A stretch of DNA of 15,433 bases from JBKHDT01 sp049974825 (GCA_049974825.1 JBNGDJ010000056.1:1-15433); one strand, 5' to 3'; shown: positions 5,594 to 13,973, numbered from the stretch's first letter. Notes: generated by a model not told the origin, from the letters alone. Translations and numbers: made by a program.

Positions 5594-7264
5594 TTACTCG
5601 TTGCGCCCGAGCTTTTCCTTGAGCAGGTCGCCCAGAGTCGGCGCCGAGGTGGCGGAACGGTTGAACTCTTCCAGCGCCTCGGCTTCCTCCTGAGAATCCT
5701 TGGCCTTGATGGAGAGGCTGATCATCCGGTTCTTGCGGTCGATGCCCATGAACTTGGCCTCGACCTCGTCACCTTCCTTCAGCTCACTGCGCGCGTCCTC
5801 GACGCGGTCGCGGGAGATGTCGGATACCCGAATGTAGCCATCAACGTTCTCGTCCAGGGTGACCACCGCACCGCGGGCATCGACCTCACGAATGGTCCCC
5901 TTGACGATCGAGCCCTTGGGGTGATCCGCCGCGTAGGAAGAGAACGGATCGCGGTCAAGCTGCTTGAGGCCCAGAGAGATCCGCTCGCGCTCCGGATCGA
6001 TCGCGATGACCACCGCCTCGATCTCGTCACCCTTGCGGAACTGCCGAACGGCATCTTCGCCGGACTCGTTCCAGGAGATGTCCGAGAGGTGGATCAGGCC
6101 GTCAATGCCGCCGTCCAGGCCGACGAACACACCGAAGTCGGTGATCGACTTGATCTGACCCGAAACGCGATCACCCTTCTGGTGGGTGGCAGCAAAGGCT
6201 TCCCAGGGATTCGCGGCGCACTGCTTCATGCCCAGCGAGATCCGGCGACGCTCTTCGTCGATATCCAGGATCATGACCTCGACCTCGTCGCCAACGGAGA
6301 CGATCTTGGCCGGGTTGACGTTCTTGTTGGTCCAGTCCATCTCGGAGACGTGGACCAAGCCCTCGACGCCGTTCTCGATTTCGACGAAGCAGCCGTAGTC
6401 GGTGAGGTTGGTGACCTTGCCGAACAGGCGGGTGCTGACCGGGTAACGGCGCGCCAGATCGCTCCAGGGGTCTTCGCCCAGCTGCTTGAGGCCGAGGGAA
6501 ACCCGGTTGCGCTCACGGTCGAACTTGAGCACCTTGACGTTAATCTCGTCACCGATATTGACCATCTCGGAAGGATGCTTGACGCGCTTCCAGGCCATGT
6601 CGGTGATGTGCAGCAGGCCGTCGATGCCGCCCAGATCCAGGAACGCACCGTAGTCGGTGAGGTTCTTGACGATACCACGCAGAACCATGCCTTCCTGCAG
6701 CTGTTCGAGCAGGGCTTCGCGTTCGGCGCTGTATTCTTCCTCGACCACCGCGCGGCGAGAAACGACCACGTTGTTGCGCTTCTGGTCGAGCTTGATGATC
6801 TTGAACTCGATGTCCTTGCCTTCGAGATAGGTGGTGTCGCGGATCGGACGCACGTCCACCAGCGAGCCCGGCAGGAACGCGCGGACCTCGCCCAGCTCGA
6901 CGGTGAAACCGCCCTTGACTTTGCCCGTTATCCGGCCGGTAACGATCTCCTCGTTGTCGAAGGCCTTCTCCAGCGCGGTCCAAGCACGGGCGCGCAGGGC
7001 CTTTTCGCGGGACAGACGGGTTTCACCGAAACCGTCCTCGACCGAGTCGAGCGCGACTTCAACGGTGTCCCCGATGCTGACGGTCAGTTCACCATTTTCG
7101 TCGCGGAACTGCTCGGCCGGGATAACCCCTTCCGATTTCAGGCCGGCATCAACAATGACGAAATCGCCACTGATATCGACCACGGTTCCCTCAACGATGG
7201 AACCGGGTTGCATGACCGACTGCTGGAGACTCTCTTCAAAAAGCTGGGCAAAATTTTCAGACAT
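5594..7264 (-). CDS. rpsA: 30S ribosomal protein S1
   Basis: A 556-residue protein with six S1 (OB-fold) domains, the usual gammaproteobacterial form (557 in E. coli). It binds the 5' part of mRNA and brings it to the 30S subunit. The first two domains (about residues 20-87 and 105-171) bind the ribosome: PGSIVEGTVVDISGDFVIV, AGLKSEGVIPAEQF, GFTVELGEVRAFLPGSLVD. The last four (about 190-260, 277-347, 364-434, 451-520) bind RNA and carry repeated units such as LTDYGAFLDLGGIDGLLHI and DYGCFVEIENGVEGLVHVS. The start chosen is ATG at 7264, with an AGG 9 nt upstream. A TTG at 7267 is open but less likely. It follows cmk by 126 nt, where S1 autoregulation usually acts, though I see no certain promoter there. 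Confidence 0.98.
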   Translation of the reverse strand: MSENFAQLFEESLQQSVMQPGSIVEGTVVDISGDFVIVDAGLKSEGVIPAEQFRDENGELTVSIGDTVEVALDSVEDGFGETRLSREKALRARAWTALEKAFDNEEIVTGRITGKVKGGFTVELGEVRAFLPGSLVDVRPIRDTTYLEGKDIEFKIIKLDQKRNNVVVSRRAVVEEEYSAEREALLEQLQEGMVLRGIVKNLTDYGAFLDLGGIDGLLHITDMAWKRVKHPSEMVNIGDEINVKVLKFDRERNRVSLGLKQLGEDPWSDLARRYPVSTRLFGKVTNLTDYGCFVEIENGVEGLVHVSEMDWTNKNVNPAKIVSVGDEVEVMILDIDEERRRISLGMKQCAANPWEAFAATHQKGDRVSGQIKSITDFGVFVGLDGGIDGLIHLSDISWNESGEDAVRQFRKGDEIEAVVIAIDPERERISLGLKQLDRDPFSSYAADHPKGSIVKGTIREVDARGAVVTLDENVDGYIRVSDISRDRVEDARSELKEGDEVEAKFMGIDRKNRMISLSIKAKDSQEEAEALEEFNRSATSAPTLGDLLKEKLGRNE

Positions 7265-7390
7265 CAAGACAAACCTGCTGACAACACGCCGGACGTTCCC
7301 TGAATGCTCCGTCGTGGTTGTGACAAATGCCGGAGGATCCTTCCGTGACTCCGACCTCGGGTTGAGAACAATGGGTTCTTTACTGCCGGC

Positions 7391-8074
7391 TCAGCGGGCC
7401 TCGTTGCCCGCCGGGCCGATCCGTTCGCGCAGCAGCGCGAACACCTGCGCCGCCACCGCGTCGGCGTCCATGGCGCTGGAGTCGATGACCACCGCATCCG
7501 GCGCCGGTACCAGAGGGGCGACTGGCCGATTGCGGTCACGCTCATCGCGCGCGCGGATCTCTTCGACAAGGGCGGGGAGGTTAGCACTCAAGCCCTTCTC
7601 GATCAACTGTTTATACCGCCGCTCGGCCCGCACCTCGGGGCTGGCGTCGAGGAACACCTTCAGGGGCGCCTCGGGGAAGACCACCGTGCCCATGTCCCGA
7701 CCGTCCGCCACCAATCCCGCAGTACCGGCGAAGTCCCGCTGACGCTGCAGCAGCGCTTCGCGAACCGGGGGATGGGCGGCGACCACCGAGGCCTTCTCCC
7801 CGGTGGTTTCCGTTCGCAGCTCGGGCCCGACCGTCTCGCCTTCGAGGTGGATGCCGCCATCGGCCGCAAACTGCACGTCCAGGTTGCGGGCCACTTCGGC
7901 GACCGCCTCGGCGTTGTTCAGGTCCAGCCCGCGCCGGTCAGCAGCCAGAGCGGTGAGCCGGTACAGGGCCCCCGAATCAAGCAGCGCATACCCCAACTGC
8001 TCGGCGATTGTCCGTGCCAGCGTTCCCTTCCCGGAACCGCTGGGCCCGTCGATGGTGATGATCACGCCGCTCAC
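7391..8074 (-). CDS. cmk: Cytidylate kinase
   Basis: A 227-residue P-loop kinase, the same length as the E. coli enzyme. It phosphorylates CMP and dCMP with ATP, recycling CMP from RNA and lipid metabolism. The Walker A motif GPSGSGKG is at residues 10-17, followed by LLDSGALYRLTAL (nucleotide site), LVADGRDMGTVVFP (CMP site) and the lid region with RRYKQL and RDERDRNRPVAPL. The start is a GTG at 8074 that overlaps the aroA stop by 4 nt (GTGA). A GGAGGAG ribosome site lies inside the end of aroA. The open frame continues upstream, but that part is the shadow of aroA. Placement between aroA and rpsA is the common order. Confidence 0.97.
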   Translation of the reverse strand: MSGVIITIDGPSGSGKGTLARTIAEQLGYALLDSGALYRLTALAADRRGLDLNNAEAVAEVARNLDVQFAADGGIHLEGETVGPELRTETTGEKASVVAAHPPVREALLQRQRDFAGTAGLVADGRDMGTVVFPEAPLKVFLDASPEVRAERRYKQLIEKGLSANLPALVEEIRARDERDRNRPVAPLVPAPDAVVIDSSAMDADAVAAQVFALLRERIGPAGNEAR

Positions 8075-9387
8075 GTCCGCGTCTCCTCCAGATTCAGTCC
8101 GCAGCCACGGGCCAGGCTGGCAAAGCCGGGGAACGAGGTATCGACGTACTCGCACTCGCGGATCTTGATTGCTCCTGACGCCCGCAGCGCCGCCATGGCG
8201 AAGGACATGGCAATCCGGTGATCCCCGTGGCTGACGATCTCCCCGCCGCCCATTTCACCGCCGCGGATGACGATACCATCCGGCGTGGGAGTTGCCTCAA
8301 TGCCCAGTGAAACCAGCCCGTCGGCCATGACCTGAATGCGGTCGGATTCCTTGACGCGCAGCTCCTGTGCACCGGTCAGCACCGTCTCGCCTTCCGCGCA
8401 GGCAGCGGCCACGAACAGGGCGGGAAACTCGTCGATGGCCAGTGGCACCAGCTCCTCAGGAATCCGGACTCCTCGAAGGGCGGCACTGCGCACCCGCAGG
8501 TCGGCCACCGGCTCGCCGCCGGACTCCCGCGCATCCAGTACTTCGATGTCGGCCCCCATCAGGCGCAGGATCTCGATGACTCCGGTGCGGGTCGGGTTCA
8601 TGCCCACGTGCCGCAGTGTCAGATCGGAGCCCGGCGCGATGCTCGCGCCCACCAGGAAGAAGGCTGCCGACGAAATGTCCGCGGGCACATCCACCGAACA
8701 GCCCTGAAGCCACCCACCCCCGGCAAGCGACACGGTCGCGCCATCGCGCTTTACCCAGTATCCAAAACCGCCGAGCATCCGCTCGGTGTGATCGCGCGTC
8801 GGCGCCGGTTCGGTCACCCGCGTCTCGCCTGCGGCATAAAGCCCGGCCAGCAGCAGACAGGACTTGACCTGCGCGCTGGCCATGGGCAGGCGATAGTCGA
8901 TCCCTCGCAGCGTCTGTCCACCGTGGATATCCAGCGGTGGTCGCCCACCGTCCCCGGTATCAATCCGGGCGCCCATCAGGGCCAGCGGATCGGTCACCCG
9001 CTTCATGGGCCGTCGGGCCAGCGAAGAATCGCCCTCCAGTCGCGAATCAAAGGATTGCGCAGCCAGGATGCCGGACATCAGCCGCATGGACGTCCCGGAA
9101 TTGCCCACGTAAAGCGGGGCTTTCGGTGCCTTGAGGCCATGCAGGCCAACGCCCCGGATCCGGACCTGACCAGCCTCGGGTCCCTCGATCTGGACCCCCA
9201 TTGACTTGAAGCAGCGCAGGGTATTGAGGCTGTCCTCCCCCTCAAGGAAGCCGGTCACCTCCGTCACGCCCTCGGCCAGCGAACCGAGCATGATCGAGCG
9301 GTGAGACATCGACTTGTCCCCGGGAACGCGGATATCGCCTTTCAGGCTGCCTCCTGGGGTCAGGTTGTAAACGACAGATTCGGTCAT
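8071..9387 (-). CDS. aroA: 3-phosphoshikimate 1-carboxyvinyltransferase (EPSP synthase, class II type)
   Basis: A 438-residue enzyme that joins phosphoenolpyruvate to shikimate-3-phosphate, the sixth step of the shikimate pathway and the target of glyphosate. VPGDKSMSHR is at 21-30, the PEP-site loop GNSGTSMRL at 95-103, RRPMKRV at 125-131, SAQVKS at 171-176, the catalytic Asp319 in AIDEFP and Glu347 in ELRVKESDR. LEGEDSLNT, RRPMKRV, SAQVKS and MNPTRTG place it with the class II enzymes (CP4/Bacillus type) rather than E. coli type. The ATG at 9387 has AGGA 11 nt upstream. A GTG extension to 9429 runs into repeat R3 and is unlikely. The stop overlaps cmk. Confidence 0.96.
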   Translation of the reverse strand: MTESVVYNLTPGGSLKGDIRVPGDKSMSHRSIMLGSLAEGVTEVTGFLEGEDSLNTLRCFKSMGVQIEGPEAGQVRIRGVGLHGLKAPKAPLYVGNSGTSMRLMSGILAAQSFDSRLEGDSSLARRPMKRVTDPLALMGARIDTGDGGRPPLDIHGGQTLRGIDYRLPMASAQVKSCLLLAGLYAAGETRVTEPAPTRDHTERMLGGFGYWVKRDGATVSLAGGGWLQGCSVDVPADISSAAFFLVGASIAPGSDLTLRHVGMNPTRTGVIEILRLMGADIEVLDARESGGEPVADLRVRSAALRGVRIPEELVPLAIDEFPALFVAAACAEGETVLTGAQELRVKESDRIQVMADGLVSLGIEATPTPDGIVIRGGEMGGGEIVSHGDHRIAMSFAMAALRASGAIKIRECEYVDTSFPGFASLARGCGLNLEETRT

Positions 9388-9412
9388 GACTTTTCTGGTC
9401 CTGTCAGGTTCG

Positions 9413-9547
9413 TTCGGGAATCTCAGCACGAATGCAGGCCTTCCCGTGCCGGTCTCGGATGCCCTGCCGAAAAATGGCGCAAGTCATTGAATTGCGGAGC
9501 ATGGGCCGGGCGTGCGCACGGGGTTCGTGCAGATTCTCCCCGGGGAA
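9413..9547 (+). repeat. Intergenic palindromic repeat R3 (diverged copy)
   Basis: A 135-bp copy of the R1/R2 family in the same orientation, between tyrA and aroA. It shares GCACGAATGCAGGCCTTCCC, GGATGCCCTGCCG and ATTGAATTGCGGAGC with R1. The first two stems are eroded on their left arms, but the GCAA tetraloop hairpin at 9473-9488 remains, with one C changed to T that still pairs as G-T. Towards the right a GCACG/CGTGC hairpin lies at 9516-9530. The right end (GGGGAA at 9542-9547) is an imperfect inverted copy of the left end (TTCGGGAA at 9413) and stops 3 nt before the tyrA stop codon. Confidence 0.8.
9480..9492 (-). promoter_or_regulatory. IHF-consensus-like site in R3
   Basis: The minus strand reads ATTCAATGACTTG, matching WATCAANNNNTTR except at the second base. 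The only change from R1 and R2 falls in the free N positions. It lies about 95 nt upstream of the aroA start. Binding is inferred. Confidence 0.25.
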
Positions 9548-9550
9548 TAC

Positions 9551-10441
9551 TCAGTTGCCGCCTTCGTCCTCCCGGTACAGGCCGTCGCGGATGGACTTGG
9601 CCTGCCCAAAAAGCCCCTCAAGGCGCTCGCCCTCGTCTTCACGCAGCGCCGCTTCGATCTCGTCGAGGCCCGTGTGAAACCGGCCAATCATGGCCAAAAG
9701 CTCGTCCCGGTTGGCCAGGCAGATATCCCGCCACATCCGCGGGTCCGAGGAGGCAATCCGGCTGATGTCTCGGAAGCCGCCGGCCGCATAACGAAACACC
9801 TCGCGCCGCTCGTCAAGCCCGCCGAGCGCATTGACCAGGGCGTAGGCAATGACATGCGGCAGGTGACTGGTGGCCGCAAGCAGGTAATCGTGACGATTCG
9901 TATCCATCGTCTCGACCCGCGCCCCCACGGCAGTCCAAAGTGCCCTTGCCCGGTCCACCAGCGGCTCGGGATTGTCCGCCAGCGGGGTCAGGATGACCCG
10001 TCGGTTGCGATACAGGCCGGCGAAGGCAGCGGCCGGGCCACTTTTTTCGGTCCCGGCAATCGGGTGCCCCGGCACGAACTGCCCGATCCGCGGCCCCAGC
10101 GCGGCTCGGGCCGCCGCAACTACCGATCCCTTGACGCTGCCCCCATCGGTCACCAGGGCATCATCCGGCAAGGAACCGGCAATCGCCGAGAATACCGGTC
10201 CCATCGCCCCGACGGGCACCGCGACGAACACCACGTCCGCATTGCGCACCGCGCGGGCCGGATCGGTATCGATCTCGTCGACAATCCCGAGTGCGCGGGC
10301 CTGCTCCAGGGTTTCGCGCTGCCGCCCGACCCCGACCACCGAATCCACCCGCGCGGCCACGCGCAGCGCCAGCGCCAGCGATCCGCCGATCAATCCGGTG
10401 CCAATGAGGACCAGACGTCCAAAGGATGCGCCCTCGCCCAT
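9551..10441 (-). CDS. tyrA: Prephenate dehydrogenase
   Basis: A 296-residue NAD(P)-dependent enzyme that oxidises and decarboxylates prephenate to 4-hydroxyphenylpyruvate (or arogenate to tyrosine) for tyrosine synthesis. The Rossmann motif GTGLIGG is at 14-20. TDGGSVKG is near 98-105, HPIAGTEKSG at 126-135 and TSHLPH at 191-196, whose His193 and Ser192 region lies at the active site. A helical C-terminal domain with FRDISRIASSDPRMW follows. There is no fused chorismate mutase (unlike E. coli TyrA), no ACT domain, and no fused aroA (unlike Pseudomonas). The ATG at 10441 shares one base with the hisC stop (TGATG). A GTG one codon earlier would overlap by 4 nt and is equally possible. Confidence 0.95.
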   Translation of the reverse strand: MGEGASFGRLVLIGTGLIGGSLALALRVAARVDSVVGVGRQRETLEQARALGIVDEIDTDPARAVRNADVVFVAVPVGAMGPVFSAIAGSLPDDALVTDGGSVKGSVVAAARAALGPRIGQFVPGHPIAGTEKSGPAAAFAGLYRNRRVILTPLADNPEPLVDRARALWTAVGARVETMDTNRHDYLLAATSHLPHVIAYALVNALGGLDERREVFRYAAGGFRDISRIASSDPRMWRDICLANRDELLAMIGRFHTGLDEIEAALREDEGERLEGLFGQAKSIRDGLYREDEGGN

Positions 10442-11574
10442 CACGGCCGTGGCTGGTCCAGAACCCGCTTCAGGGCCGCCAGTACCCGCGCGTTCTGCGC
10501 TTGCGTACCCACGGTAATCCGCAGATGGCTGGGCAGTCCGTAGTTGCCCACCGGCCGCACGATCACGCCTTCCCGAAGAAGCGCTTCATATACCGGGCCG
10601 GCCGGACGAGAAACATCCACGGTGATGAAGTTGGCCACCGAGGGGATGGTCGACAAACCCAGTTCACTCAGCCCGGTCTTGAGTTGCTTGAGCCCCGCGA
10701 GGTTGCTGTCCCGGCTGCGGGCCACGAACGTCGTGTCACCGAGCGCGGCCTGAGCCGCCAGCAGGGCCAGGCTGTTGACATTGAACGGCTGGCGGACGCG
10801 GTTGAGCAGGTCCGCGATCTGCGGACTGCTCACGCCGTAACCGACCCGCAGTCCGGCCAGGCCGTGGATCTTGGAAAAGGTGCGGGTGACCACCAGGTTG
10901 GGAAAGCGCGACAGCAGCCGCAGACCGTCCGGGAAGCCCGACTCGGTGACATACTCGGTATACGCCTCGTCCAGCACCACCAGCACCGAAGGTGGCACGC
11001 TTTCGAGAAATGCCAGCAGCGGCGCCTCAAGCACCCAGGTCCCGGTCGGGTTGTTGGGGTTCGCCAGGAACACCACCGAAGTCTCTTCACCCACGGCCTC
11101 GGCCATGGCTTCCAGATCGTTGCCCAAGGGCATGTCGCTTTGTGGCCCGAGGGCGGGCACGACCCGGGCCGTCGCGCCGGTGGCCTGGGTCACAATTGGA
11201 TAGACCGCGAAGGCATGCTCACTGAAAACCGCTTCGCGGCCCGGCCCGAGAAATGCTTGGGCAATCAACTCGAGCACGTCATTGGAGCCGTTGCCCATGG
11301 TGATCATGTCCGGCGCGCAGCCGCAATGCGCGGCCAGTGCGCCCCGAAGAGCATGAGCGCTGCCATCCGGGTAGAGGGCCAGGTCGACGTCGGCCTCCGC
11401 TAGTGCCGCGCGGGCAGCGGGGCTGGCGCCAAGCGGATTCTCGTTGGATGCGAGCTTGACGATGTCAGTCAGTCCCAACTCCCGGGCCAAGTCATCAATC
11501 GGCTTGCCGGGAACATAGGGGCTGAGCCCCCGCACGTTGGGGGGCGCCAGCTCGGCGGGAAGCGATGGGGTCAT
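10441..11574 (-). CDS. hisC: Histidinol-phosphate / aromatic aminotransferase
   Basis: A 377-residue fold type I PLP enzyme of the HisC family. It transfers an amino group to imidazole-acetol phosphate in histidine synthesis. In this context (between pheA and tyrA) it probably also, or mainly, aminates phenylpyruvate and 4-hydroxyphenylpyruvate, as HisC2 enzymes do. LASNENPLG is at 41-49, NPNNPTGT at 172-179, DEAY at 202-205, the PLP lysine Lys235 in TRTFSKIHGLAGLRVGYG, and the phosphate-binding Arg in LRITVGT near 351-357. The ATG at 11574 has AGGTG about 9 nt upstream. A GTG at 11586 is open but lacks a ribosome site. A second hisC may exist in the histidine operon elsewhere. Confidence 0.93.
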   Translation of the reverse strand: MTPSLPAELAPPNVRGLSPYVPGKPIDDLARELGLTDIVKLASNENPLGASPAARAALAEADVDLALYPDGSAHALRGALAAHCGCAPDMITMGNGSNDVLELIAQAFLGPGREAVFSEHAFAVYPIVTQATGATARVVPALGPQSDMPLGNDLEAMAEAVGEETSVVFLANPNNPTGTWVLEAPLLAFLESVPPSVLVVLDEAYTEYVTESGFPDGLRLLSRFPNLVVTRTFSKIHGLAGLRVGYGVSSPQIADLLNRVRQPFNVNSLALLAAQAALGDTTFVARSRDSNLAGLKQLKTGLSELGLSTIPSVANFITVDVSRPAGPVYEALLREGVIVRPVGNYGLPSHLRITVGTQAQNARVLAALKRVLDQPRP

Positions 11575-11631
11575 GGAAACGTTCACCTGGATCGGTGACC
11601 GGCCGGAGAAGTACGCAGCCGGTCGGAGAGT

Positions 11632-12750
11632 TCAGAGCCTGCCGCATGGATAAGCGCCCAGCACCCGGAGCATCGCGCAGCGTTCGCGCATCTGCGCCAG
11701 GGCCGCGCCCACTGCCGGGGCCTCGCTGTGGCCGGCCACATCGATAAAGAACACGTACTCCCAGGCCCGCACCCGCGCCGGACGGGACTCGATGCGCGTC
11801 ATGCTCAGGCCGGCGTCCGCCAGCGGCTGCAACACGTCGGCCAGCGCGCCCGGCCGGTTGTCGGTGGACAGCAGCAGGGATGTCTTGTCGTCCCCGGAGG
11901 GTGGGACCGGCTCGCGGCCAATGACCACGAAGCGCGTCCGGTTGTGGGGCCTGTCCTCGATATTGCGGGCAACCAGCGAGAGTCCGTAGCGACCCGCCGC
12001 CAGTTCCGGCCCGATAGCCAACAGCTGCGGATCTTCGGCCGCAAGCCGGGCCGCCTCGCCGTTGCTGGCCACGGCCACCCGCTCGATACCGGGCAGGTGA
12101 CCATCCAGCCACTCGCGGCACTGCGCCAGCGACTGGACATGAGACACCACACGCCGCACCTGGCTGCGTGCTGCCTCGAGGCTTTCGACCTGCCCCATCA
12201 GCTGCTGCCGGATGGGCAGGGTCACCTCGCCGCAGATCAGCGCATCCCCTTCGGCCAAGGCATCCAGGGTGTGCGCGACACTGCCCTCAGTCGAGTTCTC
12301 GATGGGGACGACGCCGTAGTCCACCGAGCCCGCCTGAACGGCCCGGAACACCTCGGCAATGCCCGGCTCGGGCACCGCCCGGGCGGCATGGCCGAAGGCC
12401 CGGATGACTGCCTGCTCGCTGAACGTGCCCGAAGGCCCAAGGCAAGCAACCGACAGCGGCTGCTCCAGCGCGAGGCAGGCGGACATGACCTCCCGGAACA
12501 ACCAGGCGACGGTGTCGTCATCCAGCGGCCCGCGGTTGGCTTCCCGAATGCCCCGAAGCACGGCGGCTTCGCGTTCCGGCCGGTAAAACTGGGGCGAAGC
12601 GCCACCCGGTGCGACCTCGGCGCGCTTGATCCGGCCCACTTCTTCAGCAAGCCGGGCACGCTCGGAGAATTTCTCCAACAGATCACGGTCCAGGGCGTCA
12701 ATCCGGGCCCGAACCGAATCCAGGCCGTCACCCTTGCGCTCGTCAGTCAT
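11632..12750 (-). CDS. pheA: Bifunctional chorismate mutase / prephenate dehydratase
   Basis: A 372-residue P-protein that turns chorismate into prephenate and then phenylpyruvate, committing carbon to phenylalanine. The N-terminal AroQ chorismate mutase domain covers about residues 8-92 (VRARIDALDRDLLEKFSER, AEEVGRIKR, FYRPEREAAVL). The prephenate dehydratase domain covers about 100-276, with LGPSGTFSEQA, VVPIENSTEGSV and the catalytic TRF at 272-274. The C-terminal ACT domain, about 288-365, carries the phenylalanine-sensing RPGAL at 299-303 and ESRP at 321-324, so feedback inhibition by phenylalanine is expected. The ATG at 12750 lies 16 nt after the serA stop without a strong ribosome site. 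No leader peptide or attenuator is visible, since there is no room for one. Confidence 0.97.
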   Translation of the reverse strand: MTDERKGDGLDSVRARIDALDRDLLEKFSERARLAEEVGRIKRAEVAPGGASPQFYRPEREAAVLRGIREANRGPLDDDTVAWLFREVMSACLALEQPLSVACLGPSGTFSEQAVIRAFGHAARAVPEPGIAEVFRAVQAGSVDYGVVPIENSTEGSVAHTLDALAEGDALICGEVTLPIRQQLMGQVESLEAARSQVRRVVSHVQSLAQCREWLDGHLPGIERVAVASNGEAARLAAEDPQLLAIGPELAAGRYGLSLVARNIEDRPHNRTRFVVIGREPVPPSGDDKTSLLLSTDNRPGALADVLQPLADAGLSMTRIESRPARVRAWEYVFFIDVAGHSEAPAVGAALAQMRERCAMLRVLGAYPCGRL

Positions 12751-12766
12751 TCGGCGTTCTGCAGCT

Positions 12767-13930
12767 TCAGACCACGCGAACCCGCAGGACGCCATCGATG
12801 GCGCCAATGGCTTCCAGGGTATCCGCCGGAATCGCCCGGTCCACGTCCATCAGCGTGTAGGCCACCTGGTTGCGCGAATCGTTGACCAGGTGCTCGATGT
12901 TTACGCCCGCGGCACCGAGCAGGTGAGAGATCTGGCCCACCATGTCGGGACGATTCAGGTTCGCCACGGCCAGGCGCACCTCGCCTCGGCGTGCCATGGT
13001 CACGTTCGGGAAGTTCACCGAATTGACGATGTTGCCGTTTTCCAGGTACTCGCGCAGCTGGTCGGCGATCATCATCGCGCAGTTGTCCTCGGCCTCGACC
13101 GTGGACGCGCCAAGGTGCGGGAAGGTCAGGCAGCGCGGGTGGTTCTTGGTCCGGTTACTGGGGAAGTCAGTCACGTACGACAGCGCCTTGCCTGAATCCA
13201 GGGCCGCTACCATCGCTTCCTCGTCGACGATCCCGTCCCGGGCGAAGTTGAGCACTACCACGTTGTCCTTCATGAACTTGAGGCTGTCGGCATTGATCAG
13301 ATTGCGGGTCGCATCGATCAGCGGAACGTGGAAGCTCACGAAATCGGCCTTGGCCAGCACCTCGTCGGCACTGCCGGCCTGCATCACGTCCGGAGAAAGC
13401 TCCCAGGCCCGGTCCACGCTGATTCCCGGATCAAAACCGATGACCTTCATGCCCAGCGCCCGCGCGGCATTGGCCACCCGCACACCGATGGCACCGAGGC
13501 CAATGACACCAAGCGTCCGACCGGGCAGCTCAAAGCCCACGTAGTTCTTCTTGCCGGCCTCGACCGCCTTGTGGATCTCGGCGTCGCTGCCCTCCAGCCC
13601 CTGCGCAAAGGTCCAGCCCGCACCGATATTCCGAATCGCCATCAGCATAACGGCGAGCACCAGTTCCTTGACGGCATTGGCATTCGCACCCGGCGCGTTG
13701 AAAACCACCACGCCCTTTTCAGTCATGGCATCGACGGGAATGTTGTTCACGCCGGCGCCGGCGCGACCGATGGCCAGCAGGCCATCCTGGAGCGCCATGT
13801 CGTGCATCTTGGCCGAACGGACCATGATCGCGTCGGCCGCATCCAAGTCGGCGCCAATGTCGTACTGGTCCTTCGGCAGTCGATCGAGACCTTTCGGGGA
13901 AATCGCGTTGAGTGTGTGGATCTTGAACAT
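12767..13930 (-). CDS. serA: D-3-phosphoglycerate dehydrogenase with C-terminal ACT domain
   Basis: A 387-residue enzyme that oxidises 3-phosphoglycerate to 3-phosphohydroxypyruvate, the first step of serine synthesis. It supplies the substrate of SerC, encoded directly upstream. The substrate domain is split around the NAD-binding Rossmann domain (GLGAIG at 144-149, Asp167 as the ribose-binding acid). Catalytic Arg231 is in FARDG and His272 in FPHLGAST. An ACT domain, about 318-387, suggests serine feedback. The canonical catalytic Glu, normally in a DVFxxEP stretch, is not at its usual place; this protein has TDFPSNRTKNHP. The short first domain (about 100 residues) belongs to the SerA subgroup also found in firmicutes. 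The ATG at 13930 has GGAGAG 10 nt upstream. Confidence 0.93.
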   Translation of the reverse strand: MFKIHTLNAISPKGLDRLPKDQYDIGADLDAADAIMVRSAKMHDMALQDGLLAIGRAGAGVNNIPVDAMTEKGVVVFNAPGANANAVKELVLAVMLMAIRNIGAGWTFAQGLEGSDAEIHKAVEAGKKNYVGFELPGRTLGVIGLGAIGVRVANAARALGMKVIGFDPGISVDRAWELSPDVMQAGSADEVLAKADFVSFHVPLIDATRNLINADSLKFMKDNVVVLNFARDGIVDEEAMVAALDSGKALSYVTDFPSNRTKNHPRCLTFPHLGASTVEAEDNCAMMIADQLREYLENGNIVNSVNFPNVTMARRGEVRLAVANLNRPDMVGQISHLLGAAGVNIEHLVNDSRNQVAYTLMDVDRAIPADTLEAIGAIDGVLRVRVV

Positions 13931-13973
13931 GGGGTGGGGACTCTCCGGTTATCGTGAAACTGCGATCTGGACG

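Noticed and set aside
7265..7267. TTG start for rpsA one codon before the ATG
   Set aside because: The ATG gives the normal S1 N-terminus and better spacing to the AGG.
5021..7303. Very long open frame (760 codons) on the plus strand opposite rpsA and ihfB
   Set aside because: It is antisense to two clearly recognised genes; codon bias in GC-rich DNA keeps the opposite strand open. No known domain in the translation.
9388..9429. Upstream extension of aroA to a GTG in R3
   Set aside because: The added residues do not belong to EPSP synthase, lie in the repeat, and the ATG at 9387 has an acceptable ribosome site.
3512..9547. CRISPR array
   Set aside because: The repeat copies are kilobases apart with genes between them; there is no regular spacing and no cas gene.
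10426..12885. Long plus-strand frames opposite hisC and pheA
   Set aside because: Shadows of well-identified minus-strand genes; no similarity in the translations.
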